Origin: Rutidosis leptorrhynchoides
Lineage: Eukaryota; Streptophyta; Magnoliopsida; Asterales; Asteraceae
Assembly (NCBI RefSeq): GCF_046630445.1
Contig: NC_092333.1
Coordinates: 188,025,001-188,089,000 of the forward strand
DNA length: 64,000 bases
Direction: 5' to 3'
Positions 32,914-46,500 of the stretch are shown here, piece by piece. The notes beneath the pieces were generated by a model, which ran no database searches, was not told the DNA's origin, and was given only the letters and a program-made list of their open reading frames with translations. A program made the position numbers and the translations under genes. Positions within the stretch are counted from its first letter, which is position 1. Each line of letters begins with the position of its first letter.

Positions 32914-33990
32914 AGAATTAGTACCATAAAAAAAAAAGAAACAAACATGAAGTATGTTCAATTACACAAACTGAAACTTGGAGAAGAGTATAATGTACAT
33001 ATGTATTAATCATTGATGTTTTAATTCATCACTTCACTACATATATAAAGGTAAAAGATTTTGGACATTTAATTATAAAATTATGATTCATCAATTGACC
33101 AATCAAACTCAAGTTTTATCGATTCAATTGACCAATCAAAACTCAAGTTTTATTTATTATTAAATTAAGTTCAATATATATTAATAATAATAGATAGATA
33201 AACATTTAAAAGAAAATATAAAAATATAAAAAATAGAATATGTTTTTATCGTGGCTTCATAATTTTCAATTGTCTCAATTTTTTCTTTCGCTTTTATTTT
33301 TCTTAAAATTCATAGGAATTCAAATATTAGGCTATACTAATTTATCTATATAGTTAATATTAAAATCTTATAATGGTTATGTCATTATTAGGCTAATTCA
33401 ATTGTTAAGAAAAAATCAAAAAGAAAAAGAAAAAAATCTAAGCATGGTGGGTGATGTCATTAATCTAAATAATTTTGAATTATTTTAATCAATTATTTTG
33501 AATTGATTACGAGAAGATATAAAAGCTAGGTAGAAGGAAACCAATTCTAAATATATATTTTAGTATACATTTTTAATATAAAATGACAACCAATATTATC
33601 TCTTATGATTAGATGTAGATTGTTTAATATGCATTTTAGGTGTTTGATGAAATGTTCAGCTGACGAGTTTCTTAGCCGGACTCTGTGATTCCAAGGGTCA
33701 TTAAACTAAATAACTTTAGCATTTACGTTCACTTAATATCTAAAACATATCATTAAACTGTTTCGATTAAACAAACCCGTAGTTCCACGAGTCATTTCAC
33801 TAGTAAAGAATTATGCTAGTAGCTAATACTATATATTACACTACATATTATCCATTAACTAAATGAAGTAAAGTAAAAGCTTCTACGTAATTTCATTGAA
33901 TTAATGACTCTTGAAAGAACTCTTAGTTGTTGTTATTATTACTATCTATAATATAATCTATCATCTATATCTATCTATCTATATATCTAT
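32914..33990. other. AT-rich intergenic DNA
   Basis: No gene found. A 29-base direct repeat (TCAATTGACCAATCAAA plus CTCAAGTTTTAT) occurs at 33091 and 33124. Confidence 0.6.
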
Positions 33991-35010
33991 AAATATTGAC
34001 TCCTACAGTCATAAGTATGCTTATTAACTCAATAAAATTTATCTAATATTGACTCCTACAGTCATAAGTATGCTTATTAACTCAATAAAATTTATCTAAG
34101 TCATTTATTAGACGGGTAAAAAAGTAAAAAATTTATGATAGTAAAAACGTTAAAAAAATTTAAAAAATATTAAATAATTATATATATCTATAAATATTGA
34201 CTCCTAGAGTCATAAATATGCTTATTAACTCAATAAAATTTATCTAAGTCATTTATTAAACGGGTAAAAAAGTAAAAAAATTTATGATGCTAAAAATGTT
34301 AAAAAAAAAAACTAAAAAACTACATTAAATAAAAATGTCATAAATTATATTTAATTAATTGATGATCCATAAATAGATAAACTTTTCATCTTTTAATTAA
34401 AGTCAGTTATTCTTTTTTGTAGCCTATAAATATTTCATCTCCATTTTATTTTTCCATATCAATCATCTTCATCTCCATTCTGTTTTTCATATCAATCATC
34501 CACAAGACCATACCATATTACCAATGTTGTATTTGTGAGTTTTTTTTTTTTTTTTTAAGATGGAAAGAAGAAAAAATGATATATATATATTATTATTGTA
34601 GCTAATATATATATATATATATATATATATTGACTCCTAGAGTCATAATTCATAAATATTCTTATTAGCTCAATAAAATTTATCTAAGTAATTTATTAGA
34701 CGGGTAAAAAAGTAAAAAAAAATATGATGGTAAAAAAGTTAAAAAAAAGTTAAAACTATATTAAATAAAAATGTCCTAAATTATATTTATTTAATTGATG
34801 ATCCATAAATAGGTAAATTTTTCATCTTCTAATTAAAGTCAGTTATTCTTTTTTGTAGCCTATAAATATTTCATCTCCATTTCATTTTTACATATCAATC
34901 ATCTTCATCTCCATTCCATTTTTTCTTATCAATCATTCACAAGAGCACACAATATTACCAATGTTGTATTATTGAGTTTTTTTTAAGATGGAAAGAAGAA
35001 GAAATGATAT
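33991..35010 (+). repeat. Tandem duplication of a promoter-like block
   Basis: A block starting ATATTGACTCCTA.AGTCATAA occurs at about 33993, 34044, 34194 and 34628. The last two copies are about 400 bases each and continue in parallel: GACGGGTAAAAAAGTAAAA, TTGATGATCCATAAATAG, TTTGTAGCCTATAAATATTT (TATA-like, about 34420 and 34853), pyrimidine-rich CATCTTCATCTCCATT and ACCAATGTTGTATT, then AAGATGGAAAGAAGAA. No ORF of note follows either copy. Confidence 0.7.
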
Positions 35011-35011
35011 A

Positions 35012-35208
35012 CTCCCTCCGTCCCAAATCTATTGTCCATTATTTCATTTTTGAATGTCCCAAATTAATTGTTCAGATTCTTTTTCAACCAATCAAAAGAG
35101 GTTAATCTGGAGAGAGAAGATATGTTATTGGTAGAGAATGAAGTTAGTGAAATTTTCTAAAACTGTGTATTTTTTGTTTGGGGACAATAGATTTTGGGAC
35201 GGAGGGAG
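35012..35208. mobile_element. Stowaway (Tc1/mariner) MITE
   Basis: Ends CTCCCTCCGTCCCAAAT and TTTTGGGACGGAGGGAG form the classic Stowaway inverted repeat, flanked by the TA duplication (35010-35011 and 35209-35210). 197 bp, non-coding. Confidence 0.95.
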
Positions 35209-35231
35209 TATAGATTATTATTGTACCTATA

Positions 35232-35321
<90 letters not shown>
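35232..35321. repeat. (GT)n(AT)n microsatellite
   Basis: About 10 GT units followed by about 35 TA units. ORFs that translate it (Ile-Tyr runs) are artefacts. Confidence 0.95.
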
Positions 35322-35325
<4 letters not shown>

Positions 35326-35391
35326 AAAAATATATGTTTGTTTGTGTTTGTAGCTATCAAAGAAACACCAATTTCAAAATATTGTAAAGCC

Positions 35392-37966
35392 TTTTTTTTT
35401 TTTTTTTGAAAGGCAAGAATTATAAAAATCCAAGGATACATCAAAGGTACATCCATAAGTCCTGGATGAACCAGCACGATACAAAAACACTAAACTATAT
35501 ACAATCTAGGGAGCAAAGGTTGCGACCTAAATCTCTACGAAACTACATACATATAAGGATTAACTAACTAACTAAACCAATCGATGGAAACACCTTTGAG
35601 TCTAGCCGAGATCCATTCGAATGATTTAACTTGAATCTCATTAAGAATCACCGGAGAAATACTACGTTTGCCTTGAAACACCAAAGAATTACAGTGCTTC
35701 CATATCGAATAAGCGCATATCCACTCTACGTCTTGCCAAAATTTTGATCCGAGAGAAGACATAGCATACGAAGATTTACCCCGAAGTAAATCGGATGCAC
35801 ATGTGGTGGTATTGAAATTCCACCACTTTAAAATACGAGCCCACACGTCCGAAGAAGATTTACATTCGAATAAAGCATGATCTACCGATTCAAGACCGTC
35901 ATCACAAACGGGGCATCGGACACTATGTAAGTCAATGCCCCGCTTGTCAAGTTCGATCCTAACTGGCAATCTTTTTTTTAAGGCTCTCCAAACAAAAACT
36001 TCTATTTTTTTGGGGACAAGATTGTTTCTCAGAGTCTCTTGTGTCGGAGGAGACTCGCTACCAAGTAGCTCACTGTCAATAAGCTTCGATAAGTTTTTTA
36101 CCTCGAAAATACCGTTACTTGCAAGAGACCAAGGCCATGTCTCTTGGCGATTGAAATCGAAGGATATTGTTTTCAATAAGTTGCAAAATTCCTCCAGCTC
36201 ACCTGCCGTACGCCCTCTAGGATCCCTTGACCAACACCATTCAAACCGAATACACACAGAACCTGAATTACCCCTACGGCTTGAAGAAGCTTCACTCAAC
36301 TGACCTTCTGTTTGAACCCCTACGAACTCGCCCGCTGACCGAAGCTGCTGTGATTGATGTTGACCATCCATGACTGAACCAAAAACCTGTGGTTGACCAC
36401 CGAAGACTGAACCGGATGCCTATTGGGCCTAACCCGCGACTTGAGTCTGCTGAACTAAAATATTGGAAGGCTGCAACCCCGATTTAACTCGATCAGAAAT
36501 CAACGCAGACTTGTTTGCATAAAGTCTAGATAATCTGGGAAAAGCACATTTGAGACTCTCCGAACCGCACCACACTTCATTCCAAAATTCTGTTGAACTA
36601 CCATCACCTATAGATCGCCTAAATGAACTTGAGAATGGGATGTTTAGATCTTCAATTTGGAAACCTGCATATATAATGTTATTCCAAATACCCAAAGACA
36701 AGAGATGAGCGAGCCCACCTCCCGACCTCAAGCCGCCGTCAATTCCATAAATGCTACGAATCACCTTGACCCATAAGCAATTGGTTTCGGTTTTGAACCT
36801 CCACCACCACTTGGCCAAGAGAGCAAGATTTTTACTTTTGAACGACCCAATGTTCAAACCCCCATCCCCCCCTCATATGGTAGGAAAGTTGTGGCCCACT
36901 TAACCCAAGACATTTTTGTGCCTAAAAGGTCCCCACCCCAAAAGAATTTTCGCCTCACACTCTCTACAATTTTAAGTACGCAAGGCGGAGCACGGAAGAG
37001 TGCAAATTAATACAATGAAAGACTATTAAGAACCGATTTTAGGAGTACTAACCGACCACCAAAGGACATCGAACGCATTTTCCATTCCGAAAGTCTTTTC
37101 TTAATCTTGATGATTATAGGATCCCAATCTTTTACTTATTCATTTTAGCACCAATCGGTAATCCAAGATAAATAAATGGAAATTTACTAGCTTGACATCC
37201 CATTCTACTAGCAAGACCATTAATTTCTACCGAATCCACACCCACACCGTAAAGACAACTTTTGTGAAAATTTACCTTCAAACTCGAAGCTAATTCAAAA
37301 CATCTCAAGATATTAGTGAGGTTGTGTGCGTTAACTTTAGACCATTCACCAAGAAACATCGTGTCATTCGCATATTGCAAGTGTGTTATCAAAACCTTAT
37401 CCTTCCCAATTTCCACACCTTTAAAAATACCTCTAGATATCGCGGCTTTGGTAAGGATGTTAAGCCCTTCCGCGACAAGTATGAAAAGAAAGGGAGATAA
37501 AGGATCTCCTTGGTGAACACCACGACCAAGATTGAACTCACGGGTAGGGGATCCATTAATAAGAATGGAGATACTAGCCGATTTTAAACAAGCAAGGATC
37601 CACTTACACCATTTATCACCGAATCCCATATATCTCATGACTTCTAAAAGGAAATCCCAATTCACACTATCAAATGCCTTTTCAAAATCGACTTTAAAAA
37701 TAAGACCTTTCACTTTATTTGATTTCAAGTACTCAATAGATTCATTAGCCACAAGAACACCATCAAGAATATACCTCTCCCTTAGAAACGCACTTTGCTC
37801 CGAGCCTACAAGTCTCGGACTTACCTTCCTTAGCCGATTGGAGAGGATCTTGGCAACAATTTTGTAGAAACTACTAATTATGCTTATAGGTCTATAATCA
37901 CCGAGCGTAATGGGATCATTCTTCTTAGGAACTAAAGTAACAAATGAGGCGTTGCAACCCTTCGAG
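35392..37966 (-). mobile_element. LINE (L1-type), 3' part, split by the Tekay element
   Basis: On the minus strand the second ORF enters at 37966 with LVPKKNDPITLGDYRPISII and continues to the RT core (37132-37752): KVDFEKAFDSVNWDFL, GVHQGDPLSPFLFIL and LQYANDTMF. The last has YAND where active L1-type RT has YADD, so the catalytic site is altered. Near the 3' end (35568-36371) is the zf-RVT module: PKKIEVFVWRALKKRLPVR and CPVCDDGLESVDHALFECKS. A T-run at 35392-35407 is the poly(A) tail. Frame changes between 36371 and 37132 show it is defective. Its 5' continuation is 63580-64000. Confidence 0.88.
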
Positions 37967-40900
37967 TGAAATGTCCCGTTCTTATTGATTAAAAACGTTC
38001 CATATTAATTGATTTCGTTGCGAGGTTTTGACCTCTATATGAGACGTTTTTCAAAGACTGCATTCATTTTTAAAACAAACCATAACCTTTATTTCATCAA
38101 TAAAGGTTTAAAAAGCTTTACGTAGATTATCAAATAATGATAATCTAAAATATCCTGTTTACACACGACCATTACATAATGGTTTACAATACAAATATGT
38201 TACAACAAAATAAGTTTCTTGAATGCATTTTTTACACAATATCATACAAGCATGGACTCCAAATCTCGTCCTTATTTAAGTATGCGACAGCAGAAGCTCT
38301 TAATAATCACCCGAGAATAAACATGCTTAAAACGTCAACAAAAATGTTGGTGAGTTATAGGTTTAACCTATATATATATATATCAAATCATAATAATAGA
38401 CCACAAGATTTCATATTTCAATACATATCCCATACATAGAGATAAAAATCATTCATATGGTGAACACCTGGTAACCGACATTAACAAGATGCATATATAA
38501 GAATATCCCCATCATTCCGGGACACCCTTCGGATATGATATAAATTTCGAAGTACTAAAGCATCCGGTACTTTGGATGGGGTTTGTTAGGCCCAATAGAT
38601 CTATCTTTAGGATTCGCGTCAATTAGGGTGTCTGTTCCCTAATTCTTAGATTACCAGACTTAATAAAAAGGGGCATATTCGATTTTGATAATTCAACCAT
38701 AGAATGTAGTTTCACGTATTTGTGTCTATTTTGTAAATCATTTATAAAACCTGCATGTATTCTCATCCCAAAAATATTAGATTTTAAAAGTGGGACTATA
38801 ACTCACTTTCACAGATTTTTACTTCGTCGGGAAGTAAGACTTGGCCACTGGTTGATTCACGAACCTATAACAATATATACATATATATCAAAGTATGTTC
38901 AAAATATATTTACAACACTTTTAATATATTTTGATGTTTTAAGTTTATTAAGTCAGCTGTCCTCGTTAGTAACCTACAACTAGTTGTCCACAGTTAGATG
39001 TACAGAAATAAATCGATAAATATTATCTTGAATCAATCCACGACCCAGTGTATACGTATCTCAGTATTGATCACAACTCAAACTATATATATTTTGGAAT
39101 CAACCTCAACCCTGTATAGCTAACTCCAACATTCACATATAGAGTGTCTATGGTTGTTCCGAAATATATATAGATGTGTCGACATGATAGGTCGAAACAT
39201 TGTATACGTGTCTATGGTATCTCAAGATTACATAATATACAATACAAGTTGATTAAGTTATGGTTGGAATAGATTTGTTACCAATTTTCACGTAGCTAAA
39301 ATGAGAAAAATTATCCAATCTTGTTTTACCCATAACTTCTTCATTTTAAATCCGTTTTGAGTGAATCAAATTGCTATGGTTTCATATTGAACTCTATTTT
39401 ATGAAACTAAACAGAAAAAGTATAGGTTTATAGTCGGAAAAATAAGTTACAAGTCATTTTTGTAAAGGTAGTCATTTCAGTCGAAAGAACGACGTCTAGA
39501 TGACCATTTTAGAAAACATACTTCCACTTTGAGTTTAACCATAATTTTTGGATATAGTTTCATGTTCATAATAAAAATCATTTTCTCAGAATAACAACTT
39601 TTAAATCAAAGTTTATCATAGTTTTTAATTAACTAACCCAAAACAGCCCGCGGTGTTAGTACGACGGCGTAAATCCGGTTTTACGGTGTTTTTCATGTTT
39701 CTAGGTTTTAAATCATTAAGTTAGCATATCATATAGATATAGAACATGTGTTTAGTTGATTTTAAAAGTCAAGTTAGAAGGATTAACTTTTGTTTGCGAA
39801 CAAGTTTAGAATTAACTAAACTATGTTCTAGTGATTACAAGTTTAAACCTTCGAATAAGATAGCTTTATATGTATGAATTGAATGACGTTATTAACACAT
39901 TACTACCTTAAGTTCCTTGGATAAACCTACTGGAAAAGATAAAAATGGATCTAGCTTCAACGGATCCTTGGATGGCTCGAAGTTCTTGAAGCAGAATCAT
40001 GACACGAGAACAAGTTCAAGAAAGATCATCACTTGAAATAAGATTGTTATAGTTATAGAAATTGAACCAAAGTTTGAATATGATTATTACCTTTTATTAG
40101 AATGATAACCTACTGTAAGAAACAAAGATTTCTTGAGGTTGGATGATCACCTTACAAGATTGGAAGTGAGCTAGCAAACTTGAAAGTATTCTTGATTTTA
40201 TGTAACTACAACTTGTAGAATATATGAAGAACACTTAGAACTTGAAGATAGAACTTGAGAGAGATCAATTAGATGAAGAAAATTGAAGAATGAAAGTGTT
40301 TGTAGGTGTTTTTGGTCGTTGGTGTATGGATTAGATATAAAGGATATGTAATTTTGTTTTCATGTAAATAAGGCATGAATGATTACTCATATTTTTGTAA
40401 TTTTATGAGATATTTCATGCTAGTTGCCAAATGATGGTTCCCACATGTGTTAGGTGACTCACATGGGCTACTAAGAGCTGATCATTGGAGTGTATATACC
40501 AATAGTACATACATCTAAAAGCTGTGTATTGTACGAGTACGAATACGGGTGCATACGAGTAGAATTGTTGATGAAACTGAACGAGGATGTAATTGTAAGC
40601 ATTTTTGTTAAGTAGAAGTATTTTGATAAGTGTATTGAAGTCTTTCAAAAGTGTATAAATACATATTAAAAGACTACATGTATATACATTTTAACTGAGT
40701 CGTTAAGTCATCGTTAGTCGTTACATGTAAGTGTTGTTTTTAAAACCTTTAGGTTAACGATCTTGTTAAATGTTGTTAACCCAATGTTTATAATATCAAA
40801 TGAGATTTTAAATTATTATATTATCATGATATTATCATGTATGAATATCTCTTAATATGATATATATACATTAAATGTCTTTACAACGATAATCGTTACA

Positions 40901-41223
40901 TATATGTCTCGTTTAAAAATCATTAAGTTAGTAGTCTTGTTTTTACATATGTAGTTCATTGTTAATATACTTAATGATATGTTTACTTATCATAGTATCA
41001 TGTTAACTATATATATATCCATATATATGTCATCATATAGTTTTTACAAGTTTTAACGTTCGTGAATCACCGGTCAACTTGGGTGGTCAATTGTCTATAT
41101 GAAACATACTTCAATTAATCAAGTCTTAACAAGTTTGATTTATTAACATGTTGGAAACATTTAATCATGTAGATATCAATCTCAATTAATATATATAAAC
41201 ATGGAAAAGTTCGGGTCACTACA
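37967..41223 (-). repeat. 3' LTR of the Tekay element
   Basis: Plus-strand ends TGAAATGTCCCG and GGGTCACTACA. 3257 bp against 3264 bp in the partner. Contains no gene; ORFs such as 38179-38439 and 40415-40648 recur in the partner simply because the LTRs are copies. Confidence 0.93.
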
Positions 41224-41258
41224 GTACCTACCCGTTAAATAAATTTCGTCCCGAAATT

Positions 41259-43877
41259 TTAAGCTGTTGAAGGTGTTGACGAATCTTCTGGAAATAGATG
41301 CGGGTATTTCTTCTTCATCTGATCTTCACGCTCCCAGGTGAACTCGGGTCCTCTACGAGCATTCCATCGAACCTTAACAATTGGTATCTTGTTTTGCTTA
41401 AGTCTTTTAACCTCACGATCCATTATTTCGACGGGTTCTTCGATGAATTGAAGTTTTTCGTTGATTTGGATTTCATCTAACGGAATAGTGAGATCTTCTT
41501 TAGCAAAACATTTCTTCAAATTCGAGACGTGGAAAGTGTTATGTACAGCCGCGAGTTGTTGAGGTAACTCAAGTCGGTAAGCTACTGGTCCGACACGATC
41601 AATAATCTTGAATGGTCCAATATACCTTGGATTTAATTTCCCTCGTTTACCAAATCGAACAATGCCTTTCCAAGGTGCAACTTTAAGCATGACCATCTCT
41701 CCAATTTCAAATTCTATATCTTTTCTTTTAATGTTAGCGTAGCTCTTTTGTCGACTTTGGGCGGTTTTCAACCGTTGTTGAATTTGGATGATCTTCTCGG
41801 TAGTTTCTTGTATAATCTCCGGACCCGTAATCTGTCTATCCCCCACTTCACTCCAACAAATCGAAGACCTGCACTTTCTACCATAAAGTGCTTCAAACGG
41901 CGCCATCTCAATGCTTGAATGGTAGCTGTTGTTGTAGGAAAATTCTGCTAACGGTAGATGTCGATCCCAACTGTTTCCGAAATCAATAACACATGCTCGT
42001 AGCATGTCTTCAAGCGTTTGTATCGTCCTTTCGCTCTGCCCATCAGTTTGTGGATGATAGGCAGTACTCATGTCTAGACGAGTTCCTAATGCTTGCTGTA
42101 ATGTCTGCCAGAATCTTGAAATAAATCTGCCATCCCTATCAGAGATAATAGAGATTGGTATTCCATGTCTGGAGACGACTTCCTTCAAATACAGTCGTGC
42201 TAACTTCTCCATCTTATCATCTTCTCTTATTGGCAGAAAGTGTGCTGATTTGGTGAGACGATCAACTATTACCCAAATAGTATCAAAACCACTTGCAGTC
42301 CTTGGCAATTTAGTGATGAAATCCATGGTAATGTTTTCCCATTTCCATTCCGGGATTTCGGGTTGTTGAAGTAGACCTGATGGTTTCTGATGTTCAGCTT
42401 TGACCTTAGAACACGTCAAACATTCTCCTACGTATTTAGCAACATCGGCTTTCATACCCGGCCACCAAAAATGTTTCTTGAGATCCTTGTACATCTTCCC
42501 CGTTCCAGGATGTATTGAGTATCTGGTTTTATGAGCTTCTCTAAGTACCATTTCTCTCATATCTTCAAATTTTGGTACCCAAATCCTTTCAGCCCTATAC
42601 CGGGTTCCATCTTCCCGAATATTAAGATGCTTCTCCGATCCTTTGGGTATTTCATCCTTTAAATTTCCCTTTTTTAAAACTCCTTGTTGCGCCTCCTTTA
42701 TTTGAGTAGTAAGGTTATTATGAATCATTATATTCATAGATTTTACTCGAATGGGTTCTCTGTCCTTCCTGCTCAAGGCATCGGCTACCACATTTGCCTT
42801 CCCCGGGTGGTAACGAATCTCAAAGTCGTAATCATTCAATAATTCAATCCACCTAAGCTGCCTCATATTCAGTTGTTTCTGATTAAATATGTGTTGAAGA
42901 CTTTTGTGGTCGGTATATATAATACTTTTGACCCCATATAAGTAGTGCCTCCAAGTATTTAATGCAAAAACAACCGCGCCTAATTCCAAATCATGCGTCG
43001 TATAATTTTGTTCGTGAATCTTTAATTGTCTAGACGCATAAGCAATCACCTTCGTTAGTTGCATTAATACACAACCGAGACCTTTCTTTGATGCGTCACA
43101 ATAAATCACAAAATCATCATTCCCTTCAGGCAATGACAATATAGGTGCCGTAGTTAGCTTTTTCTTCAATAACTGAAACGCTTTCTCTTGTTCATCATTC
43201 CATTCAAATTTCTTCTCTTTATGCGTTAATGCAGTCAAGGGTTTTGCTATTCTGGAAAAGTCTTGGATGAACCTTCTGTAGTAACAAGCTAGTCCTAAAA
43301 ACTGGCGTATGTGTTTCGGAGTTTTCAGGGTTTCCCACTTTTCAACAGTTTCTATCTTTGCCGGATCCACCTTAATACCTTCTTTGTTCACTATGTGACC
43401 GAGGAATTGAACTTCTTCCAACCAAAATGCACACTTTGAAAACTTAGCATACAATTCTTCCTTCCTCAATACTTCTAACACCTTTCTCAAATGTTCACCG
43501 TGTTCTTGGTCATTCTTTGAGTAAATAAGTATGTCATCAATGAAAATAATGAAAAACTTGTCAAGGTATGGTCCACACACTCGGTTCATAAGGTCCATGA
43601 ACACAGCTGGTGCATTAGTTAAACCAAACGGCATGACCATAAACTCGTAATGACCGTAACGTGTTCTGAAAGCAGTCTTTGGAATATCATCTTCTTTCAC
43701 CCGCATTTGATGATACCTGGAACGTAAGTCAATCTTTGAATAAACAGACGAGCCTTGTAGTTGATCAAATAAGTCGTCGATTCTCGGTAGTGGGTAGCGG
43801 TTCTTGATGGTAAGTTTGTTCAACTCTCGGTAGTCGATACACAACCTGAATGTACCATCTTTCTTCTTGACAAACAA
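41259..43877 (-). CDS. Tekay pol: RT, RNase H, integrase, chromodomain (fossil, long open frame)
   Basis: The 872-codon frame holds RT ([51 protein letters not shown] with the catalytic IDD), RNase H ([39 protein letters not shown]), integrase (zinc HHCC region with [20 protein letters not shown], core [46 protein letters not shown]) and a C-terminal chromodomain ([18 protein letters not shown]). The chromodomain of these elements binds histone marks and guides insertion. The frame ends 36 bases before the 3' LTR. Confidence 0.93.
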   Translation of the reverse strand: MFVKKKDGTFRLCIDYRELNKLTIKNRYPLPRIDDLFDQLQGSSVYSKIDLRSRYHQMRVKEDDIPKTAFRTRYGHYEFMVMPFGLTNAPAVFMDLMNRVCGPYLDKFFIIFIDDILIYSKNDQEHGEHLRKVLEVLRKEELYAKFSKCAFWLEEVQFLGHIVNKEGIKVDPAKIETVEKWETLKTPKHIRQFLGLACYYRRFIQDFSRIAKPLTALTHKEKKFEWNDEQEKAFQLLKKKLTTAPILSLPEGNDDFVIYCDASKKGLGCVLMQLTKVIAYASRQLKIHEQNYTTHDLELGAVVFALNTWRHYLYGVKSIIYTDHKSLQHIFNQKQLNMRQLRWIELLNDYDFEIRYHPGKANVVADALSRKDREPIRVKSMNIMIHNNLTTQIKEAQQGVLKKGNLKDEIPKGSEKHLNIREDGTRYRAERIWVPKFEDMREMVLREAHKTRYSIHPGTGKMYKDLKKHFWWPGMKADVAKYVGECLTCSKVKAEHQKPSGLLQQPEIPEWKWENITMDFITKLPRTASGFDTIWVIVDRLTKSAHFLPIREDDKMEKLARLYLKEVVSRHGIPISIISDRDGRFISRFWQTLQQALGTRLDMSTAYHPQTDGQSERTIQTLEDMLRACVIDFGNSWDRHLPLAEFSYNNSYHSSIEMAPFEALYGRKCRSSICWSEVGDRQITGPEIIQETTEKIIQIQQRLKTAQSRQKSYANIKRKDIEFEIGEMVMLKVAPWKGIVRFGKRGKLNPRYIGPFKIIDRVGPVAYRLELPQQLAAVHNTFHVSNLKKCFAKEDLTIPLDEIQINEKLQFIEEPVEIMDREVKRLKQNKIPIVKVRWNARRGPEFTWEREDQMKKKYPHLFPEDSSTPSTA

Positions 43878-43940
43878 AACAGGAGCTCCCCACGGTGATG
43901 TGCTTGGTCGAATGAAACCACGCTCTAAAAGTTCTTGTAA

Positions 43941-45857
43941 TTAGCTTTGCAGTTCTTTCATCTCGCTGGGTGCGAGTCTGTAAGGAGCACGAGCTATTGG
44001 TGCAGCTCCTGGTACAAGATCTATTTGAAATTCAACAGATCGATGTGGAGGTAGTCCCGGTAATTCTTTCGGAAATACATCGGGAAATTCTTTTGCGACG
44101 GGAACATCATTGATGCTCTTTTCTTCAGTTTGTACTTTCTCGACGTGTGCTAGAACAGCATAGCAACCTTTTCTTATTAGTTTTTGTGCCTTCAAATTAC
44201 TAATAAGATGTAGCTTCATGTTGCCCTTTTCTCCGTACACCATTAAGGGTTTTCCTTTTTCTCGTATAATGCGAATTGAATTTTTGTAACAAATGATCTC
44301 TGCTTTCACTTCTTTCAACCAGTCCATACCGATTATCACATCAAAACTCCCTAACTCTACTGGTATCAAATCAATCTTAAATGTTTCGCTAACCAGTTTA
44401 ATTTCTCGATTCCGACATATATTATCTGCTGAAATTAATTTACCATTTGCTAATTCGAGTAAAAATTTACTATCCAAAGGCGTCAATGGACAAGTTAATT
44501 TAGTACAAAAATCTCTACTCATATAGCTTCTATCCGCACCCGAATCAAATAAAACGTAAGCAGATTTATTGTCAATAAGAAACGTACCCGTAACAAGCTC
44601 CGGGTCTTCCTGTGCCTCTGCCGCATTAATATTGAAAACTCTTCCGCGGCCTTGTCCATTCGTGTTCTCCTGGTTCGGGAAATTTCTAATAATGTGGCCC
44701 GGTTTTCCACATTTATAACAAACTACATTGGCATAACTTGCTCCGACACTACTTGCTCCGCCATTACTCGTTCCGACACCATTTGTTCCTTTCGTTCTGT
44801 TAACCCCTGGTCCGTAGACCTCACACTTTGCCGCGCTATGACCATTTCTTTTACACTTGTTGTAAAATTTGGTGCAGAACCCCGAGTGATACTTTTCACA
44901 CCTTTGGCATAGCTGCTTTTGATTGTTGTTGTTGCGGTTATTATTGTTGTTGGGATGATTGTTGTAGTTGTTGTTGTTGTTGTTGTTGGGCCGTTTGTTG
45001 TAGTTGCGATTGATGTTGCGATTGTTGGGATAATTGTTGCGATTATTGTTGTAATTGCTGTTGTTGTTGTATTGGTGATTCTTATCACCGTTTTCCTCCC
45101 ACTTTCTTTTGACTTGCTTCACATTGGCCTCTTCAGCAGTCTGTTCTTTAATTCTTTCTTCAATCTGGTTCACTAGTTTGTGAGCCATTCTACATGCCTG
45201 TTGTATGGAGGCGGGCTCGTGTGAACTTATATCTTCTTGGATTCTTTCCGGTAATCCTTTCACAAACGCCTCAATCTTCTCTTCCTCATCTTCGAATGCT
45301 CCCGGACACAATAGGCACAATTCTGTGAATCGTCTTTCGTACGTGGTAATATCAAATCCTTGGGTTTGTAACCCTCTAAGCTCTGTCTTGAGCTTATTGA
45401 CCTCGGTTCTGGGACGGTACTTCTCGTTCATCAAGTGCTTGAATGCTGACCACGGTAGTGCGTACGCATCGTCTTGTCCCACTTGCTCTAGATAGGTATT
45501 CCACCATGTTAACGCAGAACCTGTGAAGGTATGCGTAGCGTACTTCACTTTATCCTCTTCAGTACACTTACTTATGGCAAACACCGATTCGACCTTCTCG
45601 GTCCACCGTTTCAATCCGATCGGTCCTTCGGTTCCATCAAATTCCAAAGGTTTGCAGGCAGTGAATTCTTTGTAGGTGCATCCTTCACGATTTCCTGTAC
45701 TGCTAGATCCAAGGTTATTGTTGGTATGTAGCGCAGCCTGTACTGCGGCTATGTTTGAAGCTAGAAAAGTACAGAATTCCTCTTCATTCATATTCACGGT
45801 GTGTCGAGTAGTCGGTGCCATTTCCTTCAAAATAGTCAAATGAAACAAGTTAATCAT
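43941..45857 (-). CDS. Tekay gag and protease, with the start of RT (fossil)
   Basis: The 638-codon frame begins MINLFHLTILKEMAPTTRH (the second Met, at MAPTTRH, is the likelier start). Gag core: KRWTEKVESVFAISKCTEED, ALTWWNTYLEQVG, FKHLMNEKYRPR. An Asn-rich low-complexity linker follows, then a zinc knuckle (CYKCGKPGHIIRNFPN), the protease with LFDSGADRSYMS, and the RT lead-in HRSVEFQIDLVPGAAPIARA. In the family gag and pol form one polyprotein; here one break separates this frame from pol. Confidence 0.9.
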   Translation of the reverse strand: MINLFHLTILKEMAPTTRHTVNMNEEEFCTFLASNIAAVQAALHTNNNLGSSSTGNREGCTYKEFTACKPLEFDGTEGPIGLKRWTEKVESVFAISKCTEEDKVKYATHTFTGSALTWWNTYLEQVGQDDAYALPWSAFKHLMNEKYRPRTEVNKLKTELRGLQTQGFDITTYERRFTELCLLCPGAFEDEEEKIEAFVKGLPERIQEDISSHEPASIQQACRMAHKLVNQIEERIKEQTAEEANVKQVKRKWEENGDKNHQYNNNSNYNNNRNNYPNNRNINRNYNKRPNNNNNNNYNNHPNNNNNRNNNNQKQLCQRCEKYHSGFCTKFYNKCKRNGHSAAKCEVYGPGVNRTKGTNGVGTSNGGASSVGASYANVVCYKCGKPGHIIRNFPNQENTNGQGRGRVFNINAAEAQEDPELVTGTFLIDNKSAYVLFDSGADRSYMSRDFCTKLTCPLTPLDSKFLLELANGKLISADNICRNREIKLVSETFKIDLIPVELGSFDVIIGMDWLKEVKAEIICYKNSIRIIREKGKPLMVYGEKGNMKLHLISNLKAQKLIRKGCYAVLAHVEKVQTEEKSINDVPVAKEFPDVFPKELPGLPPHRSVEFQIDLVPGAAPIARAPYRLAPSEMKELQS

Positions 45858-46210
45858 ACAGAATATTAAGAGTAGTTAATAGTATTTCGTACCATAATAT
45901 GAACTCATTTATAAAAGATTTTTCTTCATATTAGCATTTTATAAGTTTAAATTCGGGTAGTATCTACCCGTTAAGTTCATACTTAGTAGCTAATATACAA
46001 TTCAACTACTACAATTCTATATGAAAAACTGATTATAATAATATTTCGCATTCAAACTTTTACACAATATTTTACAAACTTACAATACCGCTTATTTTAC
46101 ATATAGCATGAAATATAGCACACAATAAATTTGATACAAGATGGTTGTGAAGATAATTCTAGCTAGTACACAAGTCGTTCAGCAAAGGCAATAAAGACAC
46201 GTAATTCATA
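45858..46210. other. Tekay leader between gag and the nested LARD
   Basis: AT-rich, no ORF. Contains TATCTACCCGTTAAGTTCAT (about 45960), recalling the sequence next to the 3' LTR. Confidence 0.6.
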
Positions 46211-46381
46211 TGTGATGACCCGGGAATTTTCGACCAAATTTAAACCTGAATCTTATTTGATTTCGATACGATAAGCAAAGTCTGTAATATTAAGTCTCGA
46301 AAGCTTTGAAACTATATTCATGTAATCAAATACTCTTTGACTATTCCCAACGATTCACGAACCTTTAATAGTAAATAGAAA

Positions 46382-46500
<119 letters not shown>

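Noticed and set aside
35157-35477. ORFs of Ile-Tyr repeats (also 49060-49305 and 54863-55054)
   Set aside because: Translations of (AT)n microsatellites.
44723-45176. Val/Ile/Thr-rich ORFs overlapping gag
   Set aside because: Other-frame shadows of the Asn-rich linker in the Tekay gag.
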